Source: Alligator mississippiensis
Lineage: Eukaryota; Chordata; Crocodylia; Alligatoridae
Length of the DNA: 64,000 nucleotides
NCBI RefSeq assembly: GCF_030867095.1
Contig: NC_081832.1
Span: 60,869,444-60,933,443 of the forward strand
Direction: 5' to 3'
Under the pieces are notes generated by a model, which worked only from the letters and a program-made list of their open reading frames with translations, was not told the origin of the DNA and made no database searches. The first letter of the stretch is position 1. Each line of letters starts with the position of its first letter. Of the stretch, positions 12,232 to 24,259 are shown piece by piece. Made by a program: the position numbers and the translations under genes.

Positions 12232-12405
12232 CATATAGAGACCTGGCAGACAAGGTTCCTTGGGTGAATTTGATATCTTTTATTAGACCAACCCAAATAG
12301 TTGGAGAATAGTTATTAAGCAAGTTGGGGTTCAAAAACCCTTTGTCAGGCTAAGGAAGTTTCAGCAGTTGGTGTGTGCTCTTCCTGGATGGAATGAAAAA
12401 TATAG
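12232..12405 (-). mobile_element. Probable Penelope-like element terminus (relic)
   Basis: This is a dispersed repeat type that I recognise from reptile genomes by its TTTTATTAGACCAAC tract with a hairpin-forming CCAAC...GTTGG pair (about 12278-12303). On the minus strand the hairpin follows a segment that resembles a hammerhead ribozyme core. Penelope-like retroelements are known to carry hammerhead ribozymes in their terminal repeats. No reverse transcriptase sequence is adjacent, so this is only a terminal fragment. The class call rests on recalled similarity and the ribozyme-like fold, and should be checked against a repeat library. Confidence 0.45.
12319..12349 (-). ncRNA. Decayed hammerhead-ribozyme-like core
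   Basis: On the minus strand CTGACAAAG is followed by a stem that can pair GGGTT with AACCC around a short loop, then CCAAC and TTGC. A working hammerhead needs CTGANGA, stem II and GAAA. Here the second core strand is altered and CTGACAA replaces CTGATGA, so activity is not expected. Confidence 0.35.
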
Positions 12406-12419
12406 AGACCCGTTGTGTT

Positions 12420-14898
12420 AAAAGGATGGGAAGGACTTGGGAAGGAGCCACAAACTGCACCAGACCCCTGCTGTATTAGTGTTCTCGGAGGTGGAAGGCT
12501 CTGGATCTTACTCCAGGGAGTAACAAAAGTCTTTTGAATAGTTAGATAAAAATTATCTCTTTTTTTTTTTTTTCTTCAGGGTCATAAATCCATCAGAGTA
12601 GGAGGAACAGCCTGGGCTCAATGGACTCCTCATCTTTTCCAGTGACTTCAGCACAGCCTCTCATAGATGCCTCAAACCTACTTCTGGCTGGAACCCGATA
12701 TATTAGCTTTCTGCAGTGACGGTGGGCATATGAAAACACTAAGAAGAAAACTTTAAGTCTGCACAAGGGAAGGCCAGGACATTCCAGGAATGGGAAGTTC
12801 TGGAAAGGAAGTAGGACTCCAGATCCCATGGGAGGAGGTTGATTTCTTTCCTTCTGTCCTTACAGGAAAAACCTGTATAGCTCCCTTGCCTGAGCACAGT
12901 GTGCAATCTTGGCTTAACACACAGTGCAGGAACCAAGCTTGGCTAGGAAAGGTCAGCTGAGTCCAAGTGGATTTGGACCCACTGCTACTGTCCCCTTTAT
13001 TTGCTCCATGCCTCTTTGCTGCTAGTTCCTGCAGCTAGCTGGGAAAAGTGAAGAGGGAAAGACAGTGGCCCAGCAAGGCCACACACAGGTTCCTGAGCTG
13101 TATAGCTATCTAACCCATTCCTGAAGGTTATGGGTAGTCCTGAAGGGCACTTCTGTCATCAAGCAGCCATCTGCATAGGCAGGACAGAGCTGCTAAGCCT
13201 CTGTGAGCAAACAATATCCTGGAAAGAAAAACCCCAAAAAGGGGATGGAAAAACAGCCCTGTCATAAACCTTCATTCCCTGCTGAAGGGTCCAGTGGGAA
13301 ATGCAGACACAGGTGCAGCCAAGGCAAGAATTTAGTGAGTCTGGTTCCTTTCTCCCCTCCCTGTAATAATACCCTGCAACATCCATTCTGGAAGAATGTT
13401 TGGGGGCTGCGGGCTAGGTTACCTTAGGGCATGTGGAGCCAAGAGATGACAGTCTGAGCAGGGCAGGCTCCAGGGGAGATAGAGTAATATCTGTGTTAAA
13501 AGACATTACCAAGAGGCCCTTGGTAGAATAACTTCAATACTATCCTGGGATGGAAGAGGCCAAAGGGGCTAGAAATCCAGCTGGGGGGGTGGTTCTTCCT
13601 AGGATTGTCATTGGTGAATGATAATGCCTATCCCACTCTCCCTAAGAAAAAGAAGGGACCTACAGAGGAGGCTTCTTTCCCCCTGCTCAAAAGGATTGCA
13701 TCTCTGAGAAGGGAGTCTGCAGATATGGAGCTGTGTGCTACCTTGAGATAGCAGCAGCCCCTCTCTTAGCAGTAGGAAGCTGCCAGGGAGTCATAGTGAC
13801 TGATGAGCATCTCCAAATGGAGCCCCTTGCCTCAACCCATGCTATAGAAACAAACCCTTTCAACAAATCAGAAACTTTTGATTATCCAGTATTCTTCCCC
13901 AGCCCTTTGAGCTAGGCCCTGCTGTCTCCCAGTTGCCAGCAGGATATGGGATTATCCCAAATTAAGAAGATCCATGAAGAGCCTGCCTGCAAAAAACCCC
14001 TTCACGTCTTGTGTATGTTCTCTTGTGTGCTGGAATGGAGGCACCAGAAGCCGGCGAGCCTCCCCTCTGATATGGTGAGACGGTGCTCTGCTGTGGGGCA
14101 GGAACTGTGTCCTACACTGAGCACATCACTCCGAGTGCGGCTCTGTGAGGGTTACAATGATAAACCACTTATATTCAGGGCTATATAATAGAGCCATTAA
14201 TAAAGAGAGAACTTCACTCCACTGAGGTGCTTCCTGTTGCCATAGAGTCAGATGGATGTCCAGAATTATCTTTTCCCTGCAAACCTGCAGCTGAGCCCTG
14301 CCTGCCAGCTACCTTCCTGTCAGCCATGGGAAAGAAGTGTAGAGAGAGGACTACTTTTTTCTGCCTCCTTGGGCAGCAGAGGCAGTTCCAAGGGGCAAGC
14401 TCCTGTGCTGTGAGCCCTGAGCTGTGCAGCCAGGGAAAGAGTGCCTATGCATAACCTTCATGCTTTCTAATTTCTGGACTGTGGCTAGAACCAAATGACT
14501 CCTGAGTTAGAGGAATTCTGAGCTGCTCTAATGGCATCCTCTTAAGGCTGCCCAGTGGCCCTGAATCCTCACAGCGCTCAGTGCTCTGGGTACTGTGTTT
14601 TACCCTAATGCCATGGCTAGCGAAGGAGGCAGTGTAGGAACCATTACCTTAGCCCTATATTGCTCTCAAGCCTCCTGCAACAACAGAGCACAACAGGTCT
14701 AGAATCAGCCCTTCACTCAGTCTGCCAAAAATGAAGCACTTGTAGAGAGAATAATATCACAGATTAGGGTACCTCTCCACTTCTGCCAACACGCTTTCAT
14801 ATGAGTTACCTGCCAGCTGCAATAGGCGAAAACCTGTGTTCATTATTGATCTGGCCTCAGTTTAAGCTGATGAATAAGCTAGGTGTCTGGGTCTCGCC
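12420..14898. other. Non-coding stretch, nothing recognised
   Basis: A T run lies at 12560-12573. Short frames at 12593-12936 (minus) and 13946-14454 (plus) have no recognisable domain. Confidence 0.45.
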
Positions 14899-15098
14899 GG
14901 GTGCATCTACACGAGATGCTACCTCACTGTAGTGCTGAGCTATATGGCAGTGTAGCATCAGCGGGCACTAACTGTGATGCTGCTGCTGCTGCACAGTAGG
15001 GTTGAAAATTGACCCATGCACTGCTGGGATTATGCAGTCATTTAGTACTTGCCATGTGCAGTACCAACTGCACAGTCAGAGGCATGTGTAGACACTCC
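14899..15098. mobile_element. Small MITE with TCTACAC-type inverted ends
   Basis: The left end GGGTGCATCTACAC and the reverse complement of the right end, GGAGTGTCTACACATGCC, form an imperfect terminal inverted repeat 200 bp apart. Just inside, GATGCTAC (about 14914) pairs with GTAGCATC (about 14950). There is no coding capacity. I see no clear target duplication, so boundaries may be a few bases off. Confidence 0.55.
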
Positions 15099-18000
15099 AC
15101 GGTGCATCTTCTCTGTCAGCCTTGGTGTGTGGCCCCTCTCGGCACTCTGCACACACAAATCACCATGTCATCAGTGTTGCTTCCTTTTTATTTTTGGCTT
15201 CTGCACTTCCTGTGTAGACGTCTTCTGGATTCAGTCTGTCCATTTCCTGAGTGATGGTTTTGGCTGGTCTCACTTCATCAATAGTTTATTATAATAAAAC
15301 TTAATATGTGCTCATTCAAGCCTGACCCTAATACCTCCCCTCCTGCTACTCCCTGGCATATTGATTCTGTGAGGCTTTCCCACTTTGGCTGTAGGGTCAT
15401 GCTCTGGTTAGATTTAATTACTCTGCTTTTGTTCATTACACAGATATTAACTCATAATGCTGAAGAAAATGAAGAGTGGAACCTGCACCCAGAGATGGAG
15501 CCAGTAACTACTCCATTGCTCAGACTGTTAATAGAAAACTGCTCCTAGTTCTTTTTATTCCCCATATAGCTGAATTTTCAAAAGGTCAGGAGAGTATCTC
15601 AGCATGAAACAGCAATGAGATGTGGTTTGCAGCTCAAAAGGATTTTCTTTTCAATTAACATCTCTGTGCTTGTGCTGCAGCAGCCATTTTACTTAAAATG
15701 TATTATGTCCAATGTTTCATCTCTATGACATGGCACTAATCAGAACACCTGTTTCCAGCATCTCTGGCTCTCTGTATGCCCCTCAGTTGGCAAGAGGAGG
15801 AGGGGTAGAAGAACAGGCTGGATGCCCTTTCTTTTTCTTGTTTTCACAGTTCTTCTGATGTGTGAGATTGTGCATTGTCTTTCTCAAAATTGATAAAATC
15901 CTTCACTTTCCTCACTGCGCTCCCTGCCCAGATTAGAAAACCCTGTTCCACTGAATTGGAGCTCCTGTTTCAGAGCATAAATCAATCGCCAGTACAGCAG
16001 TTCTGAAAAGAGCTCCTTCCCCATTCCCAATGCTGAGTTCTCCGCTATTAAGGCCTTTACAGGGGTCTACTGCTTTAGCATCCTGGCTACTCTTGAAGAC
16101 AAGCTAACGGATCATCCTAATTCAGATGCAGGGTCCTAGACTAGGTGGAAAATCATTCCATCCCAGCAAAGCAGAATGAGCAACTCAAACAACACAGACA
16201 AAATTATATTATGCTATTGTCTACAGGCCCTGGTGGAGATCAGGACTCCATGTCTTCTATCCTACACAGATGGAATTGGTGAAAGGTGGAAAGGAAACTT
16301 GTTAAAGTTCCTGCCAAGAGGTCAAAGAGCTGATCCACAGATGAGCTGGAAAAAAACCCTAGTTCTCTTGACTGCTGTTCTGGTAACCAGTCCAATAGAC
16401 CTTGTTGCTTCCGACATGAACTGTTCTAATAGGCAATTCCCATGGTATGTTTCTAAAAACAGCTCCAAACACTCAGCATTTGACAGGAGAATGGAGCTGT
16501 GCTCTATGGAGATGCTGTCCCTAAGCACCAACACCCAGAGGGGTTTGTTCAGAGCAGGTTAAACATCAGGTGTCCCACATGGAACAACTACACTACAGAG
16601 AGAGACTGAAACATTAATATTCTGTGACAGTGCAAATTCCTATGGGAGCATCTGTACCACCCATGTTTGTGCCCTATTTGTTCATTAGGATTTATGCTAG
16701 GACCAGGAAGCCGATGCCAAAGGAATGAATAGCAATGAAGCCATTATTATATAGAGTTCGGAAACAATTTATTTCTTTTATGTGGAGTCTCAAAGTGTTG
16801 CTTTCTAGATACCCCAGTCAGGTGTTGTTGAAGTGCAGGGGCTTCCGAACTTCTGCTGGTTGGCAGCTGAACCTCGTGTCCAGGTTCCAGGATTATGCTT
16901 CCCTGATTTTTTAGGAGCTATAGCTCCCTGTCTAAAAGGAGAAAACCATTTCTGAACCAGTCCAACCATGCAAAAAGGGTCAGTTAGAACCCAAGGCTCA
17001 TTAAGGAGGTGATGGATACACACCTTGTTGCTCATTTCCTAGTTTTCCTCCACTTCTTTTTTGGACAGTAGGACTTAACACTGTGCATCAGGCCACTTGA
17101 TGAACTGAATCTAATATGCTGCCTTTGGCAGAAGCCATTGCTTGAGGTTTCAGAGGAAGGTGGAAAATATATAAATAAACAAAATGCTGGTCAACTGTGC
17201 AGTGCTTTCCTGTTTCCTATCCAAGTTAATAATAGTACAGAACCATTCAAACCCAAACATCCATGTTGTGCTTTGAGCTGATCACACCTAACACACGTGG
17301 ACTTCTCAATGGCATCTAGGTCTTTTATTCTTTATCCTAGGAAAAGTAATGGGCTCTCTGTAGAACTAACATGATTTCAGTCCAATGGAAGGGGAAGCAG
17401 TACCTTTCATCACTGTACCTCACCCTTAGTTAGCTGATAGTAGTAGTATTAATTGATCATGCAAGTTAGATTCAAACTGTTAGGGCCAATCAGCTCAAAG
17501 TGGGTTATTGAAAAGAAAAAAGCGGAAGCAGTAACCTGATAGTCCAGTAATTTCTGTGCCTCACTGAGAGGAAGGAATGTCAAGTTTGGAGAAATGCTTT
17601 GGAAGAAGGATGAAGACCTAAGTAAGCATTTCACTAATAGCCAGGGAAACAGGTACTCAATATGCAAGTATGTATGTGCTGAGTTGGAGGGGTCCATCCC
17701 CACAACAAAGCAGCAGAAGTTACCGGATAGGAAGTCTGTGAAGGGTGCACATGATCTGAGGAAAGGAGAAAGGTGACAAAACGGAGTAAAGACTTTGAAT
17801 GGGAGATGCATAGTAGGTATGTGGCACTGATGAAGCAGAAAAGCAGCCATTAGAAATCTGAGATGGCAGAAGTAAGGTGGAAAATACTAACTTCTAAACC
17901 AGGATTGTACTTTGGTGGATCCTGTTGTATCTGTCCAGCTCCTAGAGTCAAGTATAAATATCTCCTGCCTAACGGATATAATTCCAGGCTAAAATGCTAG

Positions 18001-18762
18001 CAGCGTATTGCGTTATCACCTGACTGTTAACGCCAGACTTTGAGGGAAACACCTGGTTGTTTTTTTAATGTAGTCTTAAAAAAAAGAAAAAAGAAAGAAA
18101 GAATCTTGTTTCCTGAGGCTGCCATGTGTGACACCAAAACTTATTTTCCAGGAGCTTGTGAAACTAACTTGGAAATAAACAGCCACGTTTTGTGACTCAG
18201 ACTCCCAAGGTCTGACCCAGGGTGAGGTTTTGGGGAGCATGACACATCCAGCTGTTAGGCCACTACTTACCCATGAACAAAAAATCTTTAACTGCTACCT
18301 GAAGGGAAAGGTAAAAATAAATTATATATAAATATTTTTCAAAACAGATGGTTTTTATTATGAGGTCACAAGGCTGTTCTGCAGTTGCTGGTTGGCATTT
18401 TGAGAATGAACAGAATTGCCATAACTGCCACTTGAAGATTTTGTTGTCATAATCCTCCCTTCATTTTCATTGTGGCCCCAGTTCCTATGCACATCACTCT
18501 ATCTTCTTTTGAGGACCAGGGAAAAATCTTTGTTGCATCCACTTCAGTTGGCTCTGAAGTGCCCTGTAATACACTGTGTTTATTTAACCAGACTTGTTTC
18601 ATACAATACTTGATTGTTCCAGAGAATCAACACTTAAATAAGCAAAGGGAAGTCTTAGTTGGCAGGACTAAGCAGAAGTGCTAAGGAGTTGCTATTTCAG
18701 GGATGAGCTGGTTCTCTTCCTTCTGAGAAGTACCCAGGGTTTATTTGCATGCTAAAACCATA
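15099..18762. other. Non-coding stretch with simple sequence
   Basis: No recognised gene. An A/G-rich simple tract is at 18077-18102. The 133-codon minus frame at 17449-17850 and the 128-codon plus frame at 16176-16562 lack family features and show no splice or start context. Confidence 0.45.
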
Positions 18763-18770
18763 GGCAAACA

Positions 18771-18941
18771 CAGAGGCATAAATGCCAGGGCCTGTGCCCT
18801 GGGCAATGGCAGCAGCAGCCAGGCTGGCTGGAGAAGCAAGAGTGGCTGGGCTGGCAGCAGTGGTGTCTGCCATTCTTGTGCCCCCTGTAAGTGGGCTCCG
18901 AGTGCTAGTGCCCCATGTCACCCACCTCTCCCTATGCTACT
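18771..18941. mobile_element. Short hAT-like non-autonomous element
   Basis: Flanks GGCAAACA (18763-18770) and AGCAAACA (18942-18949) match at 7 of 8 positions, as expected for an hAT 8-bp duplication. The interior end sequences resemble those of the element at 62773-63051: ATGCC near one end, GTAGCATAGG on the other end's complement, and a GGGGCACTAG/GGTGCC-type tract. Non-coding. The two may be members of one family. Confidence 0.45.
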
Positions 18942-20129
18942 AGCAAACATTAAAAGTCTAAGTCCAGGAAGCTGTATTCCTTTTAGTCCAATCCTGTGGC
19001 ACATCTTGCCAAAGCCACTTAGGCAATGATAGCCATTTTGTTGCAAAGGGCATGTGTAGACCATTAATGTAGAGAGTCTGAAAATTTTAACGCAGCTTTT
19101 TTTTGGTGTGGTGCATTTGTTTGCACAACGCAGTGTTCATGTTTGCACGCTTTTGAACGAGGTAACCCTTGTGTGTCATTCCCCGCAAATTTCAGTAGGG
19201 GGAGTCAAATACCAATTTACCCCCCTGCTGTAATGTATTACAGCAAGAGGCGCATATTAACCGCCCGGCCCCCCAGTCCCTGCCCACGGACTCTGACTGG
19301 GCAGTCCTGACTCTCACTGGGAGTATCCCCTGGGCACAGTCATGGTCACCCCAAAATCCTTGTCACTTGCACCGGCCTATGCTCAGTTGGTCTGGTCTCT
19401 CTCTGTCAGTACATGATCCCAAAGACACCATACCAATCCCAAAGACAAGCCATGTGAATCCTCCCCTCCCGTTCCCTTCCCATCCCGCCATGTTCCAAAT
19501 ATGTGTGTTTTGTTTTTTTTTTATTTACTATAGCTGCTATGATAACTGCTTTGATATCATAAAATGTTCAGAGTTTAGAGTAGTGGGCAGGTGGGTGTTT
19601 GTTGCCTTGTGGTTGATTGGCAATTGCTGTCGATGGTGGTGGTGAGCTCTTCTGGCTTTTTTTTTTTTCTTTTTCTTTCTTTTTTTTTTTCTTTTAGACT
19701 ACATTTCCCAGCATTCCCAAGCTCATTCATTTTTGTACAGTTTCCAATGGGGACTCCAATTGGAACCCTCCCGTTCCCTGCCCAGGTACACTGTCAAGCT
19801 GCTTGTGTAGTGCCACATATGGCTTTTGGAGCGGTGTTGTGAATTATTTGATAAATGTTTTTGGAATGTTTTTGAAAATGTGGGTTGCTGTTCACCTTGG
19901 TCCTCCACCTGCCTAGCCCGCCAACAGCAATAATAGTTAATCTTCTCACCCACGTGGGGGGCTCATTCAGATCTGGGTGATGGTGCATAACGCCCCCCCC
20001 AAACCACTCAGTCTGGAAGCAGCAAACCTCTAGCCCAATCCACATTTCCTTCCCCTGACCGTCCTCCTCTCCACTCCCCATCCACAACACTGCACACCCC
20101 TGTAGATAGACACAGATTTAAAGTATAAC

Positions 20130-21187
20130 TTAATTTATTTTGATATAACCAAGAGAAAGACCTAGGAGTGCTTTGTTGTTGTTGTCAGCAATATATCCTA
20201 CCAGACAGTCATGCACAAGGGCCGCCCAACCAGCCTCTCCTTGAGGATAGCTCCTCAGTCCCTGTGCTGTTGCTGCTGCCTGGACATGTCTCTGTTGTTT
20301 GGCCACTGCCTGTCGTGCTTCTTCTTCCCACAACTCCTTGAAAACCTCTCCACAGCACTCACAGATGTTACGTGGCATGCAGGCTGCCACTACAAAGGCT
20401 GCGATATTTTCTTGCACCATCTCGAGCTGGCACGTAAGCGCCCTCCGTCATTCTTTCAGTCGGTCAAACGCACATTCCACGGCCATCCTGCAACTGCTCA
20501 GACGGTAGATAAAAACCAGTTTCTGCAGGTCAGTGACGCTCCATAAGGCTTCGTGAGCTAGGGCTTTAGGGGGTAGACAGCTTCTGCTAATATAACCCGG
20601 GGAACAGCAATACCATGGATCACTGTTTCCTCCATGCCAGGTGCTTAGTGTCTTTTCTCCACAAGGCCAGGCAAAAGGGAGTTTCTGAACATGCATGCAT
20701 CATGTGCATTGCCAGCCCACCCAGTATAAATGTTCATGAACCAGCCCCAGTGGTCCACCATGGCTTGCAGGATCATGGAGGCATATCCTTTCCTGTTTCT
20801 GAAAGCCCTCCCCCTCCCCACAGGGCACAGCACTAGGATGTGAGTGCTGTCCAAAGCTCGCACGCAGTTCAGGAACCCTTTCTCATTAAGGACATCTATA
20901 AGTTGCTGCGGATTCGCCAGGCAGATAATTTTGCTTGCAGAGATCTCCTTAAGCAGCTGGCATACCTCATGAGTTGCCAGTCCAACTGTGCAGGCAGCCA
21001 TGCCGAACTTGTTCGTGATGTAGCAGTGGCTGGGTGGGCTGACCAGTTTCATGATGGCCATTGCAACCCTCTTGTCTGGTGGGATGGCTCAACGCATGTT
21101 AGTGTCCTGCCTCTTGATGTGGGGCATTTCAGGGAGACAGGGGTGGTTCCGGGTCATAGCGGGGTGAAGGCAAAGAAGCACAAGTAA
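20130..21187 (-). pseudogene. Harbinger (HARBI1-like) DDE transposase, broken
   Basis: The protein is a PIF/Harbinger nuclease, which cuts and pastes the transposon at TWA targets. Landmarks on the minus strand run in family order. AIPPDKRVAMAIMKL comes first, then RALDSTHI with the first catalytic Asp (codon about 20851-20849), NRKGYASMILQAMVD, and GWAGNAHDACMF with the second Asp (about 20701-20699). RLSSCRMAVECAFDRLKE carries the catalytic Glu (about 20477-20475), and NICECCGEVFKELW ends the conserved part. All three DDE residues are still visible, but the frame is destroyed. Stops occur just before AIPPDKR, at 20643-20645, between KP and LTKPYG, and after RLKE. A frameshift lies near 20520. 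An AATAAA overlaps the final codons (20139-20134). Confidence 0.85.
20134..20139 (-). promoter_or_regulatory. Polyadenylation signal of the transposase
   Basis: AATAAA on the minus strand overlaps the last codons before the terminal TAA (20132-20130). A compact 3' end like this is plausible for a transposon gene. Confidence 0.4.
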
Positions 21188-22087
21188 CTATAATAGTGTG
21201 TTGCAAACAATAAAACCTCATGGTTTCCTGTCTTCTTGTGTCTGCCTCTGTACCCACCCTTACACCGCTTGGTTGAAAAGGTGGATTTCGTTCATTGTTT
21301 GGGTTCATTTCTCTGTTCGTTTTTCCTGCCAGCCAGCTGAGTTGGGCCAGGCATTTCTACCTGAAGGGGCCCCTTTGGGACCATGCCTGGGGCCTCCTCT
21401 TGACCCAGCCATGTTCCTGCTGGGACATGTTCAGTAACCAGGAAAGGGTGCAGGATGTCTGCCTCCCTCCCTCTCCCCGACCCACCCAACTAGGTTCTGG
21501 TGGAGAACATTATAAAACATTGCTAAAGTCTTTATAGAGTTGCAAAAGGCACTGGGGGGTCCATGCTTGCCACTGGGGCTGGGTGGGTTTGTTTAGTCTT
21601 TCTTGCAAGAAATGCTGGATGCACATTAGCACTAGCCAAGCATTTGACCTCCCTCCATCTGATAACAGTCAATGTTACAACTTTGTTACAACAATGTTAC
21701 AACAATTCTATAACTTTCCAACAATGCCATGACTCCATAAAAGTTGTGCGGTCATCAGCTCTCCAAAAAGCACCCCATTCAACCCCCATTGGCCATGAAT
21801 GCCATATCAACCAAAAATAAAACACTGCTGGGACATGGCCAGTAACCAGGCTGGATGCCTGCCTGCCTCCCTCCCTCCTCCCACCAAGCAGCCCTTCATC
21901 CATCCATATCATATCAAGGGATTACTCAAGGGACCTTGAGAGCATATTGTGAATTGGTGTTTTATCCTACTGTATTGTGTTTGCTGGCAATGGCTGTACT
22001 GTAAAAAAATGTATTCACCAGTTGACTACCAACGGCATTGTTGAATAAAACAAACGTGTCTATACTGTTGTAACTTTGTGATTTCTC

Positions 22088-22135
22088 AATTGAATTGATT
22101 GCAATTCAATTTATTGTAAAAAAAAAAAAAAAAAA
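22088..22135. repeat. Hairpin followed by an A18 run
   Basis: AATTGAATTG and CAATTCAATT are perfect 10-bp arms around a 4-base loop (22088-22111). They are followed after six bases by 18 A residues. AATAAA occurs upstream near 22045, farther than usual for a processed transcript tail. Confidence 0.7.
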
Positions 22136-23182
22136 GAAAAGAAATAAAGATGAAGAACAAAAAATTCTGATTTGTTCTTGCTCCTGCTTGATTTCAGGGC
22201 GTAGACCTGGGAGCAGGGGAGTGGTTTGCAACCAGCCAGGGGTGGGAGTGCAGTAGCTTTACAGGCTGGATGCAAAGCTGGTCAGGGCCCATATTTCAGA
22301 TTGGTTGGCCTTCCCTCCAGGCACCTCAATAATATGTCTGGGGATAGCCATCTGGTGCATAATACTTCTGGCCTCTCTAAACCCTGGCCTTAGCTGATTA
22401 GCAGCTCCCTGCTAGGGTGACTCCCTGAGGTAACTGAGACTCATCTGATGAGGACATAACAATACCTATTATAGGAAAAGGAGGTATTACAAATTTCTTG
22501 AATTTGGATGAAAAGAAGTTCTCCCACAATGATGCTTTCTTTGAATACACTTGATTCTGCAGAGGCCTAGAACTGGGGGGTGGCGGGGGGAGGTCTGCAA
22601 ACCCAGCTCTGAAAGGTGCTGCATGCATGATTTTGTAAAGAAAACATTGCATTGCAAAGAAAGCATTGGAAAAAAGTCAGTTTTGCATCACGCCTCCCAT
22701 AACAGTACATCCTGCAAAGAAAAAACGCGGAAAACAAAAGAAGCTGTCTTGGAGCTGCGGCAGCAGGCGTTAACCCAAACCCCTCACTCCCATTGGTGAC
22801 CATGCATATGAAATACATTATAATGCATTAAAGACTTGCTAAAGTCTTTAAAGACATACTAAAGGCTAAAGGCCCTGGGAGATCCATGCATGGAGAAGTT
22901 TTGCAGATTGCCTGCTTGCCGCTGGGGGTGGTTGGGGTTGTTTAGTCTTTTTTCTTACAAGAAATGCAGGCTGCACCCTATCTAGCACTTAAAAAGCATT
23001 TGATCTCCCTCCCTCTGATTTAACAATCCACCCTGCAACTCTTTCCCATAATGCCATGACTCCATAAAAACCCCCAAGCACAGCATTCCCATGCTGAGGC
23101 AGGTGCGGTCTCCGAAAACCATCCTAACCACCAGCTCACCCCAATGAAAACATGACACATATATAGATCAAAAATAAAACAC

Positions 23183-23188
23183 TTTATT
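23183..23188 (-). promoter_or_regulatory. AATAAA that could serve a second transposon gene
   Basis: A minus-strand AATAAA followed by a T-rich GTGTTTTATTTTTG tract looks like a 3' processing site. It lies where a second Harbinger gene, transcribed leftward, might end. No gene was identified upstream of it. Confidence 0.25.
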
Positions 23189-24259
23189 GAAAATGCTGTA
23201 TTCAAAAAATGGGATCTTCCTCCCCAGCAGCATAACAATATAAAATAAAATATATACAAAATGTAACCCCCCCCAAACCTGAACAAATCTGAACATATTT
23301 CACTCTCTTCACTCTCTTCATTCATTACTGGGCTGGTTGCTGCCCCTGGCGAGTTCCACCCACAAAAGTTTTCTGCAAGGAGGGGGAAAGAGGAAGAAGA
23401 GGAAGAGGAGTGGGGTTTGGAGCACAGTCGAAAAAACAGATTTTGCCACCCTCTCCTCCCCCATCCACTGCACACACACAAGGTTGGTGGGACATTACCT
23501 AAATATCACCCAGGATGCTGTGTATCCTGGGCGTTGGGTCTGGCAGGCAGCGTCCTGCCCCTGGACTTTTTTCTGTTGTGGTTCTGAAATGAAATGTGAT
23601 GAAGTTCAGAAGGTTTGCAATACTGAAGGTAGTCATGTAACCACTCACTCCAAAGTTTCAAACTACTTGCAAAAAACTTACCATTACAGTGATGCTACAG
23701 CTGTCATTGGGAGCTATGTCCACTGCCATGGCAGCACACAATGGAGAGTGTGGGTGGTACAGGTGGAGGGTACATGGGGGGTGGGGAAGGACAGGAGAGT
23801 ACATAGGCAGGGGCAGGAGGACATACACTATAGGTGGTGAGGGGGGCAGAATAATTAAGAGGGGGTAGAAAATTAAGGGATTATTGGCCTCCCCCGTTTT
23901 AAAATAATAATATTCTCTGAGTGGACCCATCCCAACCTGAACCTATGGCCACTCCATTGCATGGAGGAGTGTAAAAAAGAACACGCAGTGGCACCTACTG
24001 GCTAAAGACTGGAATACAGCACTTGCTCGTGGTGAAGGGGATTAATTAGAAGTCTTTGGAGTCTCTTGCTGTTTGCACAAACAAATCCACAGTTGGAGCG
24101 GTGTAACTGGAGAGCACCACAAATTAACACGTCTCTTTGTAGTGTTAGTTTAAGGTACTAAATGGACTTTTGAGTGGCGGGAAATCCTAGGTCGTGAAAA
24201 CACAAACACAGTTGCGTCGGCGTAAATGGGAAATATCATTTCATCTACACACTCCCTAA

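Larger units (their letters stand above)
21417..23190. repeat. Diverged internal duplication in the Harbinger element
   Basis: Blocks at about 21500-21820 and 22800-23175 share the same landmarks in the same order: ACATTATAA, GCTAAAGTCTTTA, TTTGTTTAGTCTTT or GTTGTTTAGTCTTT, CAAGAAATGC, AAGCATTTGA, CTCCCTC, ATGCCATGACTCCATAAAA and AAAATAAAACAC. A third partial block begins TGCTGGGACATG at 21417 and recurs at 21826. The copies differ by many substitutions and small indels, so the duplication is old. The second copy is split by about 0.8 kb of other sequence (21900-22780). Confidence 0.7.
19048..24256 (-). mobile_element. PIF/Harbinger DNA transposon, about 5.2 kb, decayed
   Basis: The left end GGGCATGTGTAGAC and the reverse complement of the right end, GGGAGTGTGTAGAT, form imperfect terminal inverted repeats. 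Both subterminal regions carry a TTTGTTTG...GCA tract in mirrored orientation. Flanking trinucleotides are AAA on the left and TAA on the right, compatible with a mutated TWA duplication of the Harbinger superfamily. The body carries a Harbinger-type transposase on the minus strand (20130-21187). A second, Myb/SANT-like gene is usual in this superfamily, but I could not recognise one. The boundaries are inferred by eye; the superfamily is secure from the transposase. Confidence 0.75.

Noticed and set aside
17449..17850. 133-codon minus frame rich in Phe and Leu
   Set aside because: Looks like a hydrophobic protein only because it reads a purine-rich opposite strand; no family resemblance.
23337..23840. 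167-codon plus frame with a KRKKRKR stretch
   Set aside because: The basic run comes from a purine-rich tract. No SANT or other domain is visible, so it was not called as the second Harbinger gene.
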